A DNA stretch of 64,000 nucleotides from Gymnothorax reevesii (Eukaryota > Chordata > Actinopteri > Anguilliformes > Muraenidae). The first letter of the stretch is position 1. Each line of letters opens with the position of its first letter. Location: the NCBI GenBank assembly GCA_029721435.1, contig CM056582.1:43420611-43484610 (forward strand). Reading direction: 5' to 3'. Made by a program: the position numbers and the translations under genes. The notes beneath the pieces were generated by a model. It made no database searches. It was given only the letters and a program-made list of their open reading frames with translations, and was not told the origin of the DNA. Of the stretch, positions 33,591-43,830 are shown piece after piece.

Positions 33591-33628
33591 GCAGCTTCCC
33601 TGAAATGCTCAGTCATTCACAAACAAAG

Positions 33629-34636
33629 ATGAGGCAAGAGTCGCCACTTAGTGAACAAATGCGTGAGCTGATTGTCGAACAGTTTAAAAACAACATTCCT
33701 CAACGAGCTATTGCAAGAAATTTAGGGATTTCATCATCTACGGTCCGTAATATCGTCAAAAGGTTCAGAGAATCTGGAGAAATCACTGCACGTAAGCGAC
33801 AAGGCCGAAAACCAACATTGAATGCCCGTGACCTTCGATCCCTCAGGCGGTACTGCATCAAAAACCGACATCAGTGTGTAAAGGACATCACCACATGGGC
33901 TCAGGAACACTTCAGAAAACCACTGTCAGTAACTACAGTTCGTCGCTACATCTGCAAGTGCAAGTTAAAACTCCACAATGCAAAGCGAAAGCCATTTATC
34001 AACAGCACCCAGAAACGCCGCCGGCTTCGCTGGGCCCAAGCTCATCTAAGATGGACTGATGCAAAGTGGAAAAGTGTTCTATGGTCTGACGAGTCCACAT
34101 TTCAAATTGTTTTTGGAAACTGTGGACGTCGTGTCCTCCGGACCAAAGAGGAAAAGAACCATCCGGACTGTTATAGGCGCAAAGTTCAAAAGCCAGCATC
34201 TGTGATGGTATGGGTGTGTATTACTGCCCAAGGCATGGGCAACTTACACATATGTCAAGGCACCATTAATGCTGAAAGGTACATACAGGTGTTGGAGCAA
34301 CATATGTTGCCATCCAAGCAACATCTTTTTCATGGACGCCCCTGCTTATTTCAGAAAGACAATGCCAAGCCACATTCTGCACGTGTTACAACAGCATGGC
34401 TCCGTAGTAAAAGAGTGCGGGTACTAGACTGGCCTGCCTATTGTCCAGACCTGTCTCCCATTGAAAATGTGTGGCGCATTATGAAGCGACAAATACGACA
34501 ACGGAGACCCCGAACTGTTGAACAACTCAAGCTGTACATCAAGCAAGAATGGGAAACAGTTCCACCTGAAAAGCTTCAAAAATTGGTCTCCTCAGTTCCC
34601 AAACGTTTGCTGTCGTTAAAAGGAAAGGCGATGTAA
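33629..34636 (+). CDS. Tc1-type (DD34E) transposase, full-length frame
   Basis: 335 residues from ATG 33629, which aligns with the start of the other copies; the frame is also open 63 bp upstream. Helix-turn-helix at about residues 24-45 ([17 protein letters not shown]), GRPR-like hook ARKRQGRKP near 54-62, a second DNA-binding region to 115, and a basic KRRRLR stretch near 129-134. Catalytic residues are Asp154 (LWSDES), Asp244 (FQKDNAKPH) and Glu279 (SPIENVW), with 34 residues between the last two. The C-terminus is altered: a 4-bp deletion after RLLS replaces the [11 protein letters not shown] end of the other copies by LKGKAM. FQKD in place of FQQD is another private change. It would cut and paste TA-flanked elements if expressed. 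Confidence 0.93.
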   Translation: MRQESPLSEQMRELIVEQFKNNIPQRAIARNLGISSSTVRNIVKRFRESGEITARKRQGRKPTLNARDLRSLRRYCIKNRHQCVKDITTWAQEHFRKPLSVTTVRRYICKCKLKLHNAKRKPFINSTQKRRRLRWAQAHLRWTDAKWKSVLWSDESTFQIVFGNCGRRVLRTKEEKNHPDCYRRKVQKPASVMVWVCITAQGMGNLHICQGTINAERYIQVLEQHMLPSKQHLFHGRPCLFQKDNAKPHSARVTTAWLRSKRVRVLDWPAYCPDLSPIENVWRIMKRQIRQRRPRTVEQLKLYIKQEWETVPPEKLQKLVSSVPKRLLSLKGKAM

Positions 34637-35039
34637 CACAGTGGTAAAAAGGCCCCTGTGCCAACTTTTTTGCAATGTGTTGCTGCCTTTAAATTTTAAA
34701 TTAATGATTATTTGCAAAAAAAATAAAGTTTCTCAGTTTGAACATTAAACATCTTGTCTTTGCAGTGTTTTCAATTGAAAACAAGTTGAAAAGGATTTGC
34801 AAATCATTGTATTCTGTTTTTATCTATGATTTACATAACGTGCCAACTTCACTGGTTTTGGATTTTGTACATTCATTTGCCTAGAGCATGACATGCGGGG
34901 ACCGTGCACTGTGCATTTTCAAAATTGTTCGACTTGTTATTATTCTACGCAGAATCTAAAATAATACACTGCTATTTATCATGAAAGCTTGCTTGATAGA
35001 ATTCAAATTAGAAAACAGGAGGTGAATTGGGGAGGAGGT

Positions 35040-35190
35040 ATTATAAAGGTCAACGTCAAGGTTAAGGTTAGGCTTAGGGTTAGGGCAGTGTTTAAAATTG
35101 GGACCTCCGTACCTCATTATTTTGAAATGCATTGGAAAACTGCCGTACCCGCAGCAACTACCATTATTTTATGGGACAAACCAGCCGCTT
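35040..35190. repeat. Interspersed repeat with TTAGGG-like words, copy 1
   Basis: Shares GGTTAGGGTTAGG-type sequence, AAACTGCCGTACCCG and CAGCAACT with 37335-37490. The telomere-like words are short and degenerate; this is not a telomere. Confidence 0.7.
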
Positions 35191-35380
35191 GGACTATTTT
35201 CTCATTTTTTCCCCCATGGGCTGTATGTGAGATATTTTTTTAATGGGCCGCCCTGCAACCAAACAACCAATCACCGTGCTGATTGTCCCAAGACTCATGC
35301 ATGAGAATTGACCAGCCATAGCAACGGAGATTACTCCCACCTATCACAGAGCTACTCCTAGTCTAGGAGTTACCAGTTTT

Positions 35381-35997
35381 TATCCCCTGCAACAACATCC
35401 GTCCGTCAGTCCGTCCAACACGTTTGTTGTCCGGGCTATAACTTTGAAACTAATCATCCGATTCTGATCATATTTGGCATCGAGGTGTAAAACCACATAA
35501 AGGTGTGTCATGAAAAACCATTTTGAAAATAATTTTGTAATTTTTCACGTTTTTGGGCAAAAAGCGACAAATTTGTGGGAAATCTGTAATGTGTCATGTC
35601 CGGGCTATAACTTTGAAAATAATCATCCGATTGTGATCATATTTGGCATCAAGGTGTAAAAACACAAAGGTGTGTCATGAAAAACAATTTTGAGAATATC
35701 GTTACAATTGTTTGCGTTTTGGGTCAAAAAGCGTCAGATTTGAGGGAAATCTGTAATGTGTCCTGTCTTGGCTATAAATTTGAAACTAATCATCTGATCG
35801 TGATCATATTTCGCATCGAGGTGACATAAAGGTGCGTCATGGCAACGATTTGGTATAATTTTCCGAGTTTTCTGATGCATACTCTCCGGCCAATTTTTGC
35901 AAGTAAATTAACAGCTTTGCGATTACTACAGTTCTTTCGAAATCCAAATGCATATAAACATCTCAATTCAAAAATGCAATGCCAGTTGCAGGGGATA
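35381..35997. mobile_element. Foldback element with three 168-bp internal repeats
   Basis: Ends are TATCCCCTGCAAC at the left and its exact complement at the right (35985-35997). Inside, three copies of a module containing GGGCTATAACTTTGAAA, AATCATCCGAT and TCATATTTGGCATC are spaced 169 and 167 bp. There is no coding capacity. It lies within the Harbinger element. Confidence 0.8.
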
Positions 35998-36823
35998 TTG
36001 CTTGACAATGTCAGCAGCTTGTCTTATCTAAAAGTTGCTCTCAGCGGCTTTGTGAATTACTTTTAAGATTTTACTCCTACATAAAATGTTATAGCGGGAC
36101 TTGGGGGTACTCCTAGAGGTAAGATAAGATGCTTTATGAATACGGGCCCTGTTCAAGAGTAAAATAATAGCGAAAATTACATTGCGAGTCAAGAATTTCC
36201 CTGTTTCTGGTAACATCCTAGGTGTTTTAGCAACAGGTATGAAGCATATGAATATAAAATGTGGAGCAGTCGACCCAAAGCATTTGCGTTTTACTTTTCG
36301 GACAAGCACGTAGGTCTACGAACATCCGCTGAGTAGCACCGAAAGATTGATTCATTACTTGAAAGTCATTACGTCTTATTGAGGCAAATTAACATTGGGA
36401 CAACTGGTGAAACCAATTTCGCCAGGCCCGTTCATCTCAAAAATGCGCGAGCCGCATTTACGATATCGTTCAAACTGACTTGCATTCCACAACAAAGGTT
36501 ATTTCGCACGTTGCCACCAGTGGAAATGTACATGGCTACTGTAACGTTACTTCGGCAACTCATACAATGAAGGTAATTATAGGCAAGAATAACCTACAAT
36601 TTACCATGCTGACGTGACACGTCTGCAACATTTCCAATCACTTCATCTGCAGCTGTGGGCTACAAAGTGGCAACCAAATTACAGGCCGTTTTCCATATTT
36701 CCTTAATATTTACCTTAAAAACATCGCATGCACGGTACGGAAGATTCCAAGAATCCTTGCACCTCTATCACGCAGTCAACAACTGTTTAATTTATCGCCG
36801 TCACACATCTGAATCCTTCCTAC

Positions 36824-37017
36824 CTCGAGTCGAACTTCTTTCCATTCGTAAAAGTGCCATTGTAATGATAACGCACATAATCACCAGACGCTACCATTCT
36901 GGGACAATTTTTAGGGACAAAGTACTTAACCACAACAATATCTTCCAGTGGGCCGGGATTGCTCAGCACATATTCACTAGCAATACAGAAAAAGCACAGG
37001 ACAAATCTCGCTTCCAT
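36824..37017 (-). CDS. fkbp10: FKBP10/FKBP9-like gene, exon 1
   Basis: The ATG at 37015-37017 has a strong context (A at -3, G at +4). The frame starts [19 protein letters not shown], a short hydrophobic signal peptide for ER entry, then [33 protein letters not shown] and GKKFDS. GPLED.VV..Y.IP..CP and VRYHYNGTF mark FKBP domain 1 of the multi-domain ER proteins FKBP10 and FKBP9. The exon ends at 36824 with a canonical donor (TCGAG|GTAGGA). The split Ser codon (AG|C) is completed by exon 2 at 31128. Intron 1 is 5.7 kb, mostly transposons. No coding damage is visible, so it may be a working gene; the remainder lies elsewhere. Confidence 0.88.
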
Positions 37018-37334
37018 CTTCCTTCGTTCCCTGCCTCCAACTAACTTCCTAGACCCTTCAATTTGCACGTATCCGTTCTTTGCATAAACTGAAGCCTCGC
37101 TTCAAACTTCAGCCGCTCACGAAGCGCAATGACGTGCACCGCGTTGCAAAAGGGAAGTTCCATCCTTCCCCAAAATTTTATGTAAACGTGGAAATGTGGC
37201 GAAGGACTATCTTCATGAAGCCTGCTTCGTGTACGCGCGGTCTCTTACCGCCCTCTCAAGGAATATAGCCCCACTGCATGTGGATCGGCATTTAATAAAA
37301 CGCAGTATCTAGAGACACGGCAGTTTGGATAAGG
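37018..37334 (-). promoter_or_regulatory. Probable 5' UTR/promoter region of the FKBP gene
   Basis: Sequence upstream of the FKBP start is richer in CpG than its surroundings, with TGACGTGC (CRE-like) at 37130-37137 and CGCGCGGTC-like stretches near 37235. There is no clear TATA box. Placement rests on position and composition only. Confidence 0.35.
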
Positions 37335-37490
37335 ATTTGGGATTATGGCTAGGGGTTAGGGTTAGGCTAGGGCAAGGCTTGAAATGGGGACTGCCGTACC
37401 TCTCCACATTGAAATGCACTGAAAAACTGCCGTACCCGTAGCAACTGCCTTAATGAAAAGGCTGAAGCTGGAAGAAGGGAAACTATGGGA
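37335..37490. repeat. Interspersed repeat with TTAGGG-like words, copy 2
   Basis: Parallels 35040-35190, including GGGTTAGGGTTAGG, AATGCACTGAAAAACTGCCG and TACCCGTAGCAACTG. Confidence 0.7.
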
Positions 37491-37497
37491 CATTTTT

Positions 37498-38110
37498 TTT
37501 TACCTCCGTCGAGGAGGTTATGTTTTCCCCTTGTTTATTTTTTTTGTTTGCCGAAATCGGATTGATTGGTTCGGTTTGCCAGTTTGTGTCCGTTTGTTTG
37601 CAATTTCTTGCAAAAACGACTTGCGACATTTCATTCCAAGTTTGCTCATATTGTTGGCACTAGCATCTAGTTTAGGTCTATTGAAAATGAAGAGCCTCAA
37701 AGTCAAGGTCAAGGTCACCAATGAAGACTTCGACATGTCCTCACTCTATGCCAGATTTAATTTCTTTGTTCGTCAGTCTGTTGACGGGATTACTGAAAAA
37801 CTTATGAATGATTTGGCACAAAATTTGGTAAGATGATAGGTGACAGTTTAAGAATGAGTTCATTCAATTTTGGAAGTGATCCGGAACGTATTCTTGATTT
37901 TGGATCTGTAGGAATTCAAATATGTCTGTTTAATGCAGGTCTGTTTGATATTTCTGCCCTGATAACTCAAAATTTTATGAACGGTTTGGCAAAAAATTTG
38001 GTAGGATGATAGGTAGTAGTCCAAGTAAAAGTTGATTTAATTTTGGAAGTGATCCAGAATACATTCTGTGACCAAAAGAACAAATATATGGTGTAGCGGA
38101 GGTATGGGAT
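37498..38110. mobile_element. Possible MITE with ACCTCCG ends
   Basis: The left end TTACCTCCGTCGAGGAGGTT and the right end read inward (CATACCTCCGCTACACC) share ACCTCCG. Inside, GTCAAGGTCAAGGTCACC gives AGGTCA half-sites, and the block AATTTTGGAAGTGATCC occurs twice (about 37868 and 38039). The duplication and borders are not firm. Confidence 0.45.
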
Positions 38111-38585
38111 CTCCCAAGTGCCCTCTAGTTTCAAACTGTTTCTTTGCAATTGCCTTTTGGTCTGATTTACAGAAGTACCTCTCACAAATGTTTGAAACAG
38201 ATACAAAACTAACAGAGGCCTATATTGCTCATTGACAGCAATTCCAATTTTTCAGCAGCTGAATCATACTTCGTTGACTTATTTTCGTGAAACATTTTTA
38301 AACCCACACACTTTAAGACATTATTTTCCCTCTATTGATAAACAAAGTCTTATAAACCAGAAATTGGCTAAAACCATGAAATTACTTTCAAACTTTAAAT
38401 TTCACCCTTTTACTTAGCAGATCCCACATTTCCTCTTTTTATTTTTGTTGCTGTTGTTTTTTTTAAATATAGACATTTATTTTACAGTCATACCAACCCC
38501 AGTTTACAGCGGGGAAAAAAAAGTATTTAACGCATCAACAGTAAATATATTTCTAATAGGGCTATTGACATTGAATTTTCACTAA
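38111..38585. other. No recognised gene
   Basis: AT-rich. A 61-codon frame at 38232-38417 shows no known motif. Confidence 0.4.
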
Positions 38586-39741
38586 AGGGGTATTCCATCA
38601 AGCAGGCTAAAGGAAAATCCAGGCTTAAATGGCTATTTCTGGTTAATGTGAGCGAGAGTTCAGTTCCAGCTAAGTGGCTGAGATTAGCCTAACAGTGGTA
38701 ACCATGGAAAACACGGTTCTGGCTAAGCCTGATACACCAAGATAAGCTCAGATTTATGTTCCATCAACCTGAGCCACATCTCCGTTCCATCAAGGTAGTT
38801 AATGTGAATCCCAGCCTAGTAACCATGGTGATTTAAGCTGCAGGCAATCCTGCCCTGTTGTAGGTTTAAGGTGAGGATTACCTTCATCTATGTTCGAAGA
38901 ATGTCCAATAGACCGGAACAGACACCCAAAAGACAGTTCTGCCAGGGGATTTACACACTCACAACTTCCATGTAATGATAATACTATGTAGAACATAGAT
39001 AATGTTTTTTATTGAATTATATTTATCAAAAAATAAATAAATTCGTAAAGACAAAATCAAACTTTAAAAAAATTGATTAAATGAAACGGAGGCATTAAAA
39101 ACAAAAATTGGATTTGTACACCAAACCACATCCCCACCACACTCTGCCTCCAATTGGCAATCAAATGATCTAAAATTCATGCAGCAATCAGTTGATAAAT
39201 GTGATATCACTTTCTACAATAAATTAATAAAGTTGGTGAATTTCAGTATGCCTATCTACATTCAATCATTAGATTTAATAGGTGCTATTATCTACATTCA
39301 TTTTGTCCCTGTGATGTGGGAATTTGAATGATCTTTGTGTCAGTTATGCATTTAGCCTGTCAGCGATATTCTTCCAGGCCACCTCCCTCACCCTGTTGAT
39401 GGCAGCAGTGTTCCCTTTGCTCCGTGATTTCCCAATTTCCCAAAAATCCTCATAAACCTCTTCAAGCAGGGTTTGCTCCGATGAGGAGAATGCCCTGGCC
39501 CTTGTTCCTTTCCCTTGCTTTGAGCCATTTTGCGATATTTCCAGCTCTCCACAAGTATGGGATTTTTATGTTCCCTGGGCACTTGCACGAGGTGTGGCTT
39601 CACAGATGAGGCTTGAATTAGCGTTAGCGGGAGCCAGCTTATTTTACTTGATGGAACGAGTCTGGGCTAGATTGAGAGTTGGCGTTCCAAACCTAAAGAC
39701 TACACCTTAGTCTGGATGTTCTTAGCTACGTTGATGGAATC
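38586..39741. mobile_element. Harbinger-like element with TTCCATCAA ends
   Basis: The left end GGTATTCCATCAAGCAGGCT and the right end read inward (GGGATTCCATCAACGTAGCT) are inverted repeats. More inward, TCCATCAA words recur (38768-38795, 39644). It contains a SANT-type gene fragment on the minus strand. The transposase is missing. Confidence 0.65.
39340..39525 (-). pseudogene. SANT/Myb-like protein fragment of the Harbinger-like element
   Basis: Minus strand: MAQSKGK then, one frame over, RAFSSSEQTLLEEVYEDFWE, SKGNTAAINRVREVAWKNIA and DRLNA before a TAA. This is the first part of a trihelix/SANT DNA-binding domain (S.EQ..L.E.Y...W...A.RLNA) as in MSANTD-type Harbinger proteins. A frameshift of one or two bases lies near residue 7, and the domain stops halfway. 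Confidence 0.7.
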
Positions 39742-39744
39742 CCA

Positions 39745-40058
39745 TACACATCTGCCCAGCCACTTCGTTCTGCAGCAGCAGGACGACTTTGCCCCCCCCC
39801 CACTGGGTCAGAAAGCTGGTCGTCCTACCAGATCACTCAGTGGTGGAATGACCTTCCCACTTCCCTACGAACTGCTCTATCCCTGCTGCTCTTCTGACTT
39901 TTTCTTGTGTGTTACTGCCCTCTGTATAGCCTGTGCTCTACATGTTCATGACTTCTGGTAACTAATGCTTGATGTGACTTGTCACTGTTGGACTACAGTG
40001 CCAGTGACCTTACTGTATGCACTTGCATCTGCTAAATAAATGTAATGTAATGTAATGA
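39745..40058 (+). mobile_element. 3' end fragment of a LINE with TGTAA repeat tail
   Basis: Contains a short coding match QWWNDLPTSLRTALS, the NDLP..LR segment near the C-terminus of CR1/Rex-type LINE RTs. It ends CTGCTAAATAAATGTAATGT with repeated TGTAA. This 3' tail is common in fish genomes. Strongly 5'-truncated. Confidence 0.65.
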
Positions 40059-40335
40059 ATATCCCCCAGATGTCAGTAACAACCCAAGTAATCCACACAT
40101 ACAAAGAAATCAAAACAAATAAGTCGATAAATTAAGTTATGCGTAATTTAATGAACCACTATGAAAGTGGAGGAGCGTGTAAGGTAGTATTGCGGATAAG
40201 AGGTCGGGGCGAATGAGATGTTGTATGGACTTGGTCTGTGATTGTGTGAAGGTTGGGCGCCCCAGGGTGTGAGATTCAGGGTGGGGCTCGCGTCTCTCGT
40301 TGGAGTCTGTGTGGCTCCTAAGCCCCCAAAAAGTG

Positions 40336-41362
40336 TTAATGAATCAGCGAGAGATGGGCTCTGCGTACGCAATCCATATTTTTGCGAATATAGCTTGCGT
40401 AAGAGTTTGAAGTCCAACGGTCGAGGATTTTAATTAGTTGGTCCGGAGCTCCTTGCTTGGATACTGTATTGGTGGCACCGATACGAAAAGAATACCCTGA
40501 GAAGTATTTCGGCAGAATATTAGATCTAATTAAAACATGATGGAAATAGGAGAGGAATCTGTGGCGAGTGGCAACAGCCCCTTGTCGGTCGTGAATAATG
40601 GGTCTTGGGGAGAAGCATGGTTATTGTATCTTGAGGTGACATAGTTTGATATTGGCTGGAACGGACTGAGGACAGTCTCGGCAAAATACGAAATAGGTTG
40701 AGAAATGCCGAACTGATCGGTTTTACTTCTCTTTATCTTGAACATGAGTAGAATGAGATGTTGTTTAGGCTGGCGTGATGAGAAGAATTGTAATTAGCGG
40801 AGAGCGGAGTGAACTCGGAACATCTCAAGAAACCTAAGAGGGCTCATAGGAACATGGTTTCTAGAGTTGAATCCGTGGAAGGAGAATGGTACCCTGAGCG
40901 CATCATCGGGATGCAGCGAGAGGGGAGGTCTGCTGTCAGAGGTAAACCTTTAGTCAGAGCGGGAAGTTCTTTATTACGTGAACCTTTCAGTCGTGTTTGC
41001 ACGTGAGAATGGGAAATTGACGAGCACAGATATCTAGTGGCCAGTTTGACGAAGCGGTTGATGCTGCTGAGGTAGACTTGTATCGAGGCTGGTCGAACGT
41101 GGGATATGGAGTGAATGTATGAAATAAATCTTGCGATGGAAATGACATCGAGGGCTAGGAATGGCAGTAGGAGGGCTAAGTGGAATTTCTTGAACTGCTT
41201 CCGTCCTGTGAGGTATGAGAAACGTGAGCGTGGAGCGAACCCATTTAGAATAGCCTCTCGGGATAAAGCGGAGAATGGCTCAAGTTGTGGGGTCAGGGGT
41301 AGACAGTCGCAGCAAACGGAGTAACTGGACGGGGTTGAATGTCCGAGTGCAGTGCTAAGCAT
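40336..41362 (-). pseudogene. Tyrosine recombinase of the DIRS-type element
   Basis: The N-terminal core-binding part (41362-40844) reads FISYIHSISHVRPASIQVYL and LPLTADLPSRCI. The catalytic part continues in other frames: KRSKTDQFG (near 40735), then YFSGYSFRIGATNT and LIKILDRW, SNSYASYIRKN, ending before a stop at 40336. The usual G-H-S-F-R motif has Tyr in place of His; the Arg and the final Tyr-type residue remain. It would integrate circular cDNA without target duplication. Confidence 0.82.
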
Positions 41363-41389
41363 CTGAATCTCTGCTAAGAGAAATGAGAA

Positions 41390-42475
41390 AGGGCGTCAGC
41401 AATGACATTTTATGATCGGGAATATGTGCAGCTTTGAGCATGAACCGGTGTTTTGCGGAAATTAGGGTTAGTTTCCTGAGGAATGGCATGAACAAGCGGG
41501 AACGGCCTTTGTTTATTATGTCGAGTTGTCAGAATGTACGGTTACATGTACATTTGGCGGTCCATTCGTCACCCCAAAATGAGGGAGGAAACGATGATGG
41601 GGTACAGCGAAACGAACAGCGAAGTAATAGTGCCCCTTCCAGGAACGCCAAAGAAACCCCAAAAAACGTGGGTCGAGTGGGATGATGTTAAGCGTTTGTG
41701 ATATCGACTTTAGCTAACCAGGCGCCGCGACCGGCAAAGTGGGTGAGAGTGACGGTGTGGTCCACGGAAGAGTAGTGCATGGAAAAAGTCGTTGCTGGGA
41801 ATGAGGCTGTTGATACTGGGGAGGGCAGAACCGTGAGGGGATGATAGGTCAATGATTAACCTTTTTTTAAAAAATATTTTTGGGTAGCTATCCCAAGTGC
41901 TATTGATATTCTCAGAGTTATGCCACTCCCATTGACTCTCATGTACAAAAAATGGCGGTGCACTTCCTAGTTCTAAAAGAGGATTCTCGCAGCTTCGGAC
42001 CAATTTACTTCCATTGAGACAACATAGACTAACTTCAACTTTTATAGTGATGTAGTGACAACTTAAAGCATGACCTCTATAAACATGTATGTAAATAATG
42101 TAATTCATTAAGAGAAATACATGTGTGGTAACTCTGTGCAGTTTATTTTAATATTTACTGTTCAGTAACGCAATCGCTGCTGTCTGTCCCATAGGAGATC
42201 ATGACAGCGCGGTGTTTGTTTGGAACTATAGCGCTTTCCCACAAACCTTGTGACCACTCTAGCAGCGAATTCAATGAATGGCCCCACTCTGAATTATCTA
42301 ACGCTCTGGGTATCCTGATAAGGCTGATGCAAAAGACGGGGAAAGGTGGCGCGGAGTAGGGTTCAATCATGAAACCCGCTTCGACATTGTCTTGTATATG
42401 CTTTTTAATAATATGAGGCTCTGCAAGAGGGGACTGTAAATTACTGCATGTGAAGGAGTGATCAGGAATGGCCAC
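41390..42475 (-). pseudogene. RT/RNase H remains of the DIRS-type element, RT core missing
   Basis: In order on the minus strand: MAIPDHSFTCSNLQSPLAEP, IKKHIQDNVEAGFM-IEP, SAPPFPVF (thumb-proximal start of a DIRS-type RT), RLIIDLSSPHG and INSLIPSNDF (RT motif). After a jump near 41700 come FWGDEWTAK and KAAHIPDHK (RNase H end). The catalytic RT block lies in the deleted part. Several stops and frameshifts. Confidence 0.8.
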
Positions 42476-42542
42476 TAAGCCGGGGTGGAAACCGTGGGTA
42501 AAGCCGTGAATGAGGAAGCAAATGAAATTGGGATCAGGATGG

Positions 42543-42936
42543 TTAGATAAAGCCGGGGGGAGTAATTTGATTTATATGGGGTTTTGAGAACTTGTAGTAG
42601 TCATTTAGGTGGGCTGTGAGGGCAACAGGACAGCGCATGGGCGCCCCCACAGAATGAGCAGGTGTGGAGGAAGCGGCAGCTGGAGATATTGCAATCAGAG
42701 CTATTGAAATTATTGCAAACCATCCCCCCACGGGAGACGATAGGCCTCCCTTTCCCATCTGTTTCACCGAAAGAGGACATGTTGAGAGAGGGGCTAGAAG
42801 TGGAAGAAAACAGGCGCACGGGAAGGTGGGGGTGCAGCGGAAGACATACAGGAAAATACGGATGGTTTGCTGTAGGTGGAAGTTTTTGCCGTATTAGATA
42901 AAAGAACTTTCGGGCGGCGAAAACTCGGCAATACAA
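42543..42936 (-). pseudogene. gag-like zinc-finger region of the DIRS-type element
   Basis: Minus-strand frame with CNNFNSSDC, then CRFLHTCSFCGGAH and CCPH: a Cys/His knuckle typical of the first ORF of DIRS-like elements. It lies directly upstream of the RT part. Confidence 0.7.
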
Positions 42937-43830
42937 TTCTAAGTCTAAAGCACCCCAGTAAACTCCCTCATTGTACTGCTGAACGCTGGTTTGTGCTCAA
43001 AGCTGGTAAGACCCTGTACCCCCAAAGATAAGTTCATGAGATCGAGAACGAGTGTAAGGTAATCGTCTTGTCTGCGATGAGGAAAGGATTGGCAGATTGT
43101 GTCCAGGTAGAGTGAGAAGGCGAATGGGAACTTGGTTGGAGTGAGCTCCTTTTAACGAGCGGGTGTTGGGTGCTTAAGCTGGGCAGCGCCGAAGGCGGTT
43201 TGGTTTTTCGTGACTGAAATATGAATGCGGAAAGAATGGTTGAATAAGCTGAGCAAGACCGACGTACATACCCAGTAAAATCTGTTGTCTAAGAGTGGGG
43301 GATAATGGCTAAGGGTTTGGAATGTGCTGCGAGGGGCGTATGGGAGGTATGGCGGTGGCTAGTGTGTACTGAAACCGTGGTGAGGAAAAGTGCGTGGGGC
43401 CAGCCGGAGTAGTTGATGGGAGGGGCAGACGTGTAGGAGGAAGCACAGAATTAGTCACATTGGGAAACGGGGAAGGGGAGGGGGCAAGGGAAAGATGAAC
43501 CTTTTCCGAAACAAGTCCCTAATCACTACCACTTGGTCATGAAGCGCAGTTCGGTGGAAGTAATCTTCTCTGCTGAATCGAGTTCCCTTCGTAATGGGAA
43601 GGTTATAAATAAGGCAACCTGCTTTCGGACAAAAGTCCCTACAGTGGGCGGTAAAGGAACTGACGTAACGAGCCGTCAAAACGGATTTGAATGAACACCT
43701 CGCGGGAGCAGCATTCGCTGTTTTCATCCACCAGATGTTGACAAAGGAAAGAATAAGATCATCCAGGAGATGAAGATGTTTAAGGCGTCTTATGATTTTG
43801 ATACACCAAAGCTGATAACAGGGCTCACAT

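Larger units (their letters stand above)
33273..34867 (+). mobile_element. Tc1 family copy B, nearly intact
   Basis: 1,595 bp flanked by TA at 33271-33272 and 34868-34869. Terminal inverted repeats begin CAAAACCCAAAACCAGTGAA and extend inward for more than 100 bp, with CAGAATACAATGATTTGCAA and AATCCTTTTCAAC present at both ends. One transposase frame spans the middle. This is the most complete of five family copies in the window. Confidence 0.95.
31236..36149 (+). mobile_element. PIF/Harbinger element in FKBP intron 1, carrying nested insertions
   Basis: The left end GGGCCCGTATTCA (31236) and the right end TGAATACGGGCCC (to 36149) are 13-bp perfect inverted repeats. CCTAGG/TCCTAGA-type words recur inside both ends. 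It encodes a HARBI1-type transposase (31452-32821). A hAT MITE (31728-32344), a Tc1 element (33273-34867) and a foldback element (35381-35997) are inserted in it, so the element proper is about 2.1 kb. A 3-bp target duplication is not clear. Confidence 0.85.
40100..43830 (-). mobile_element. DIRS-type tyrosine-recombinase retrotransposon, degraded
   Basis: Read on the minus strand: gag-like zinc finger (42936-42600), RT start (about 42475-41710), RNase H end (about 41690-41390) and tyrosine recombinase (41362-40336). RT followed by RNase H and a tyrosine recombinase instead of a DDE integrase defines DIRS-like elements. The centre of the RT is deleted near 41700. Ends were not defined. Confidence 0.8.

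Noticed and set aside
35060..35090. Interstitial telomere
   Set aside because: Only two or three imperfect TTAGGG words, shared with 37340-37360 as part of a dispersed repeat.
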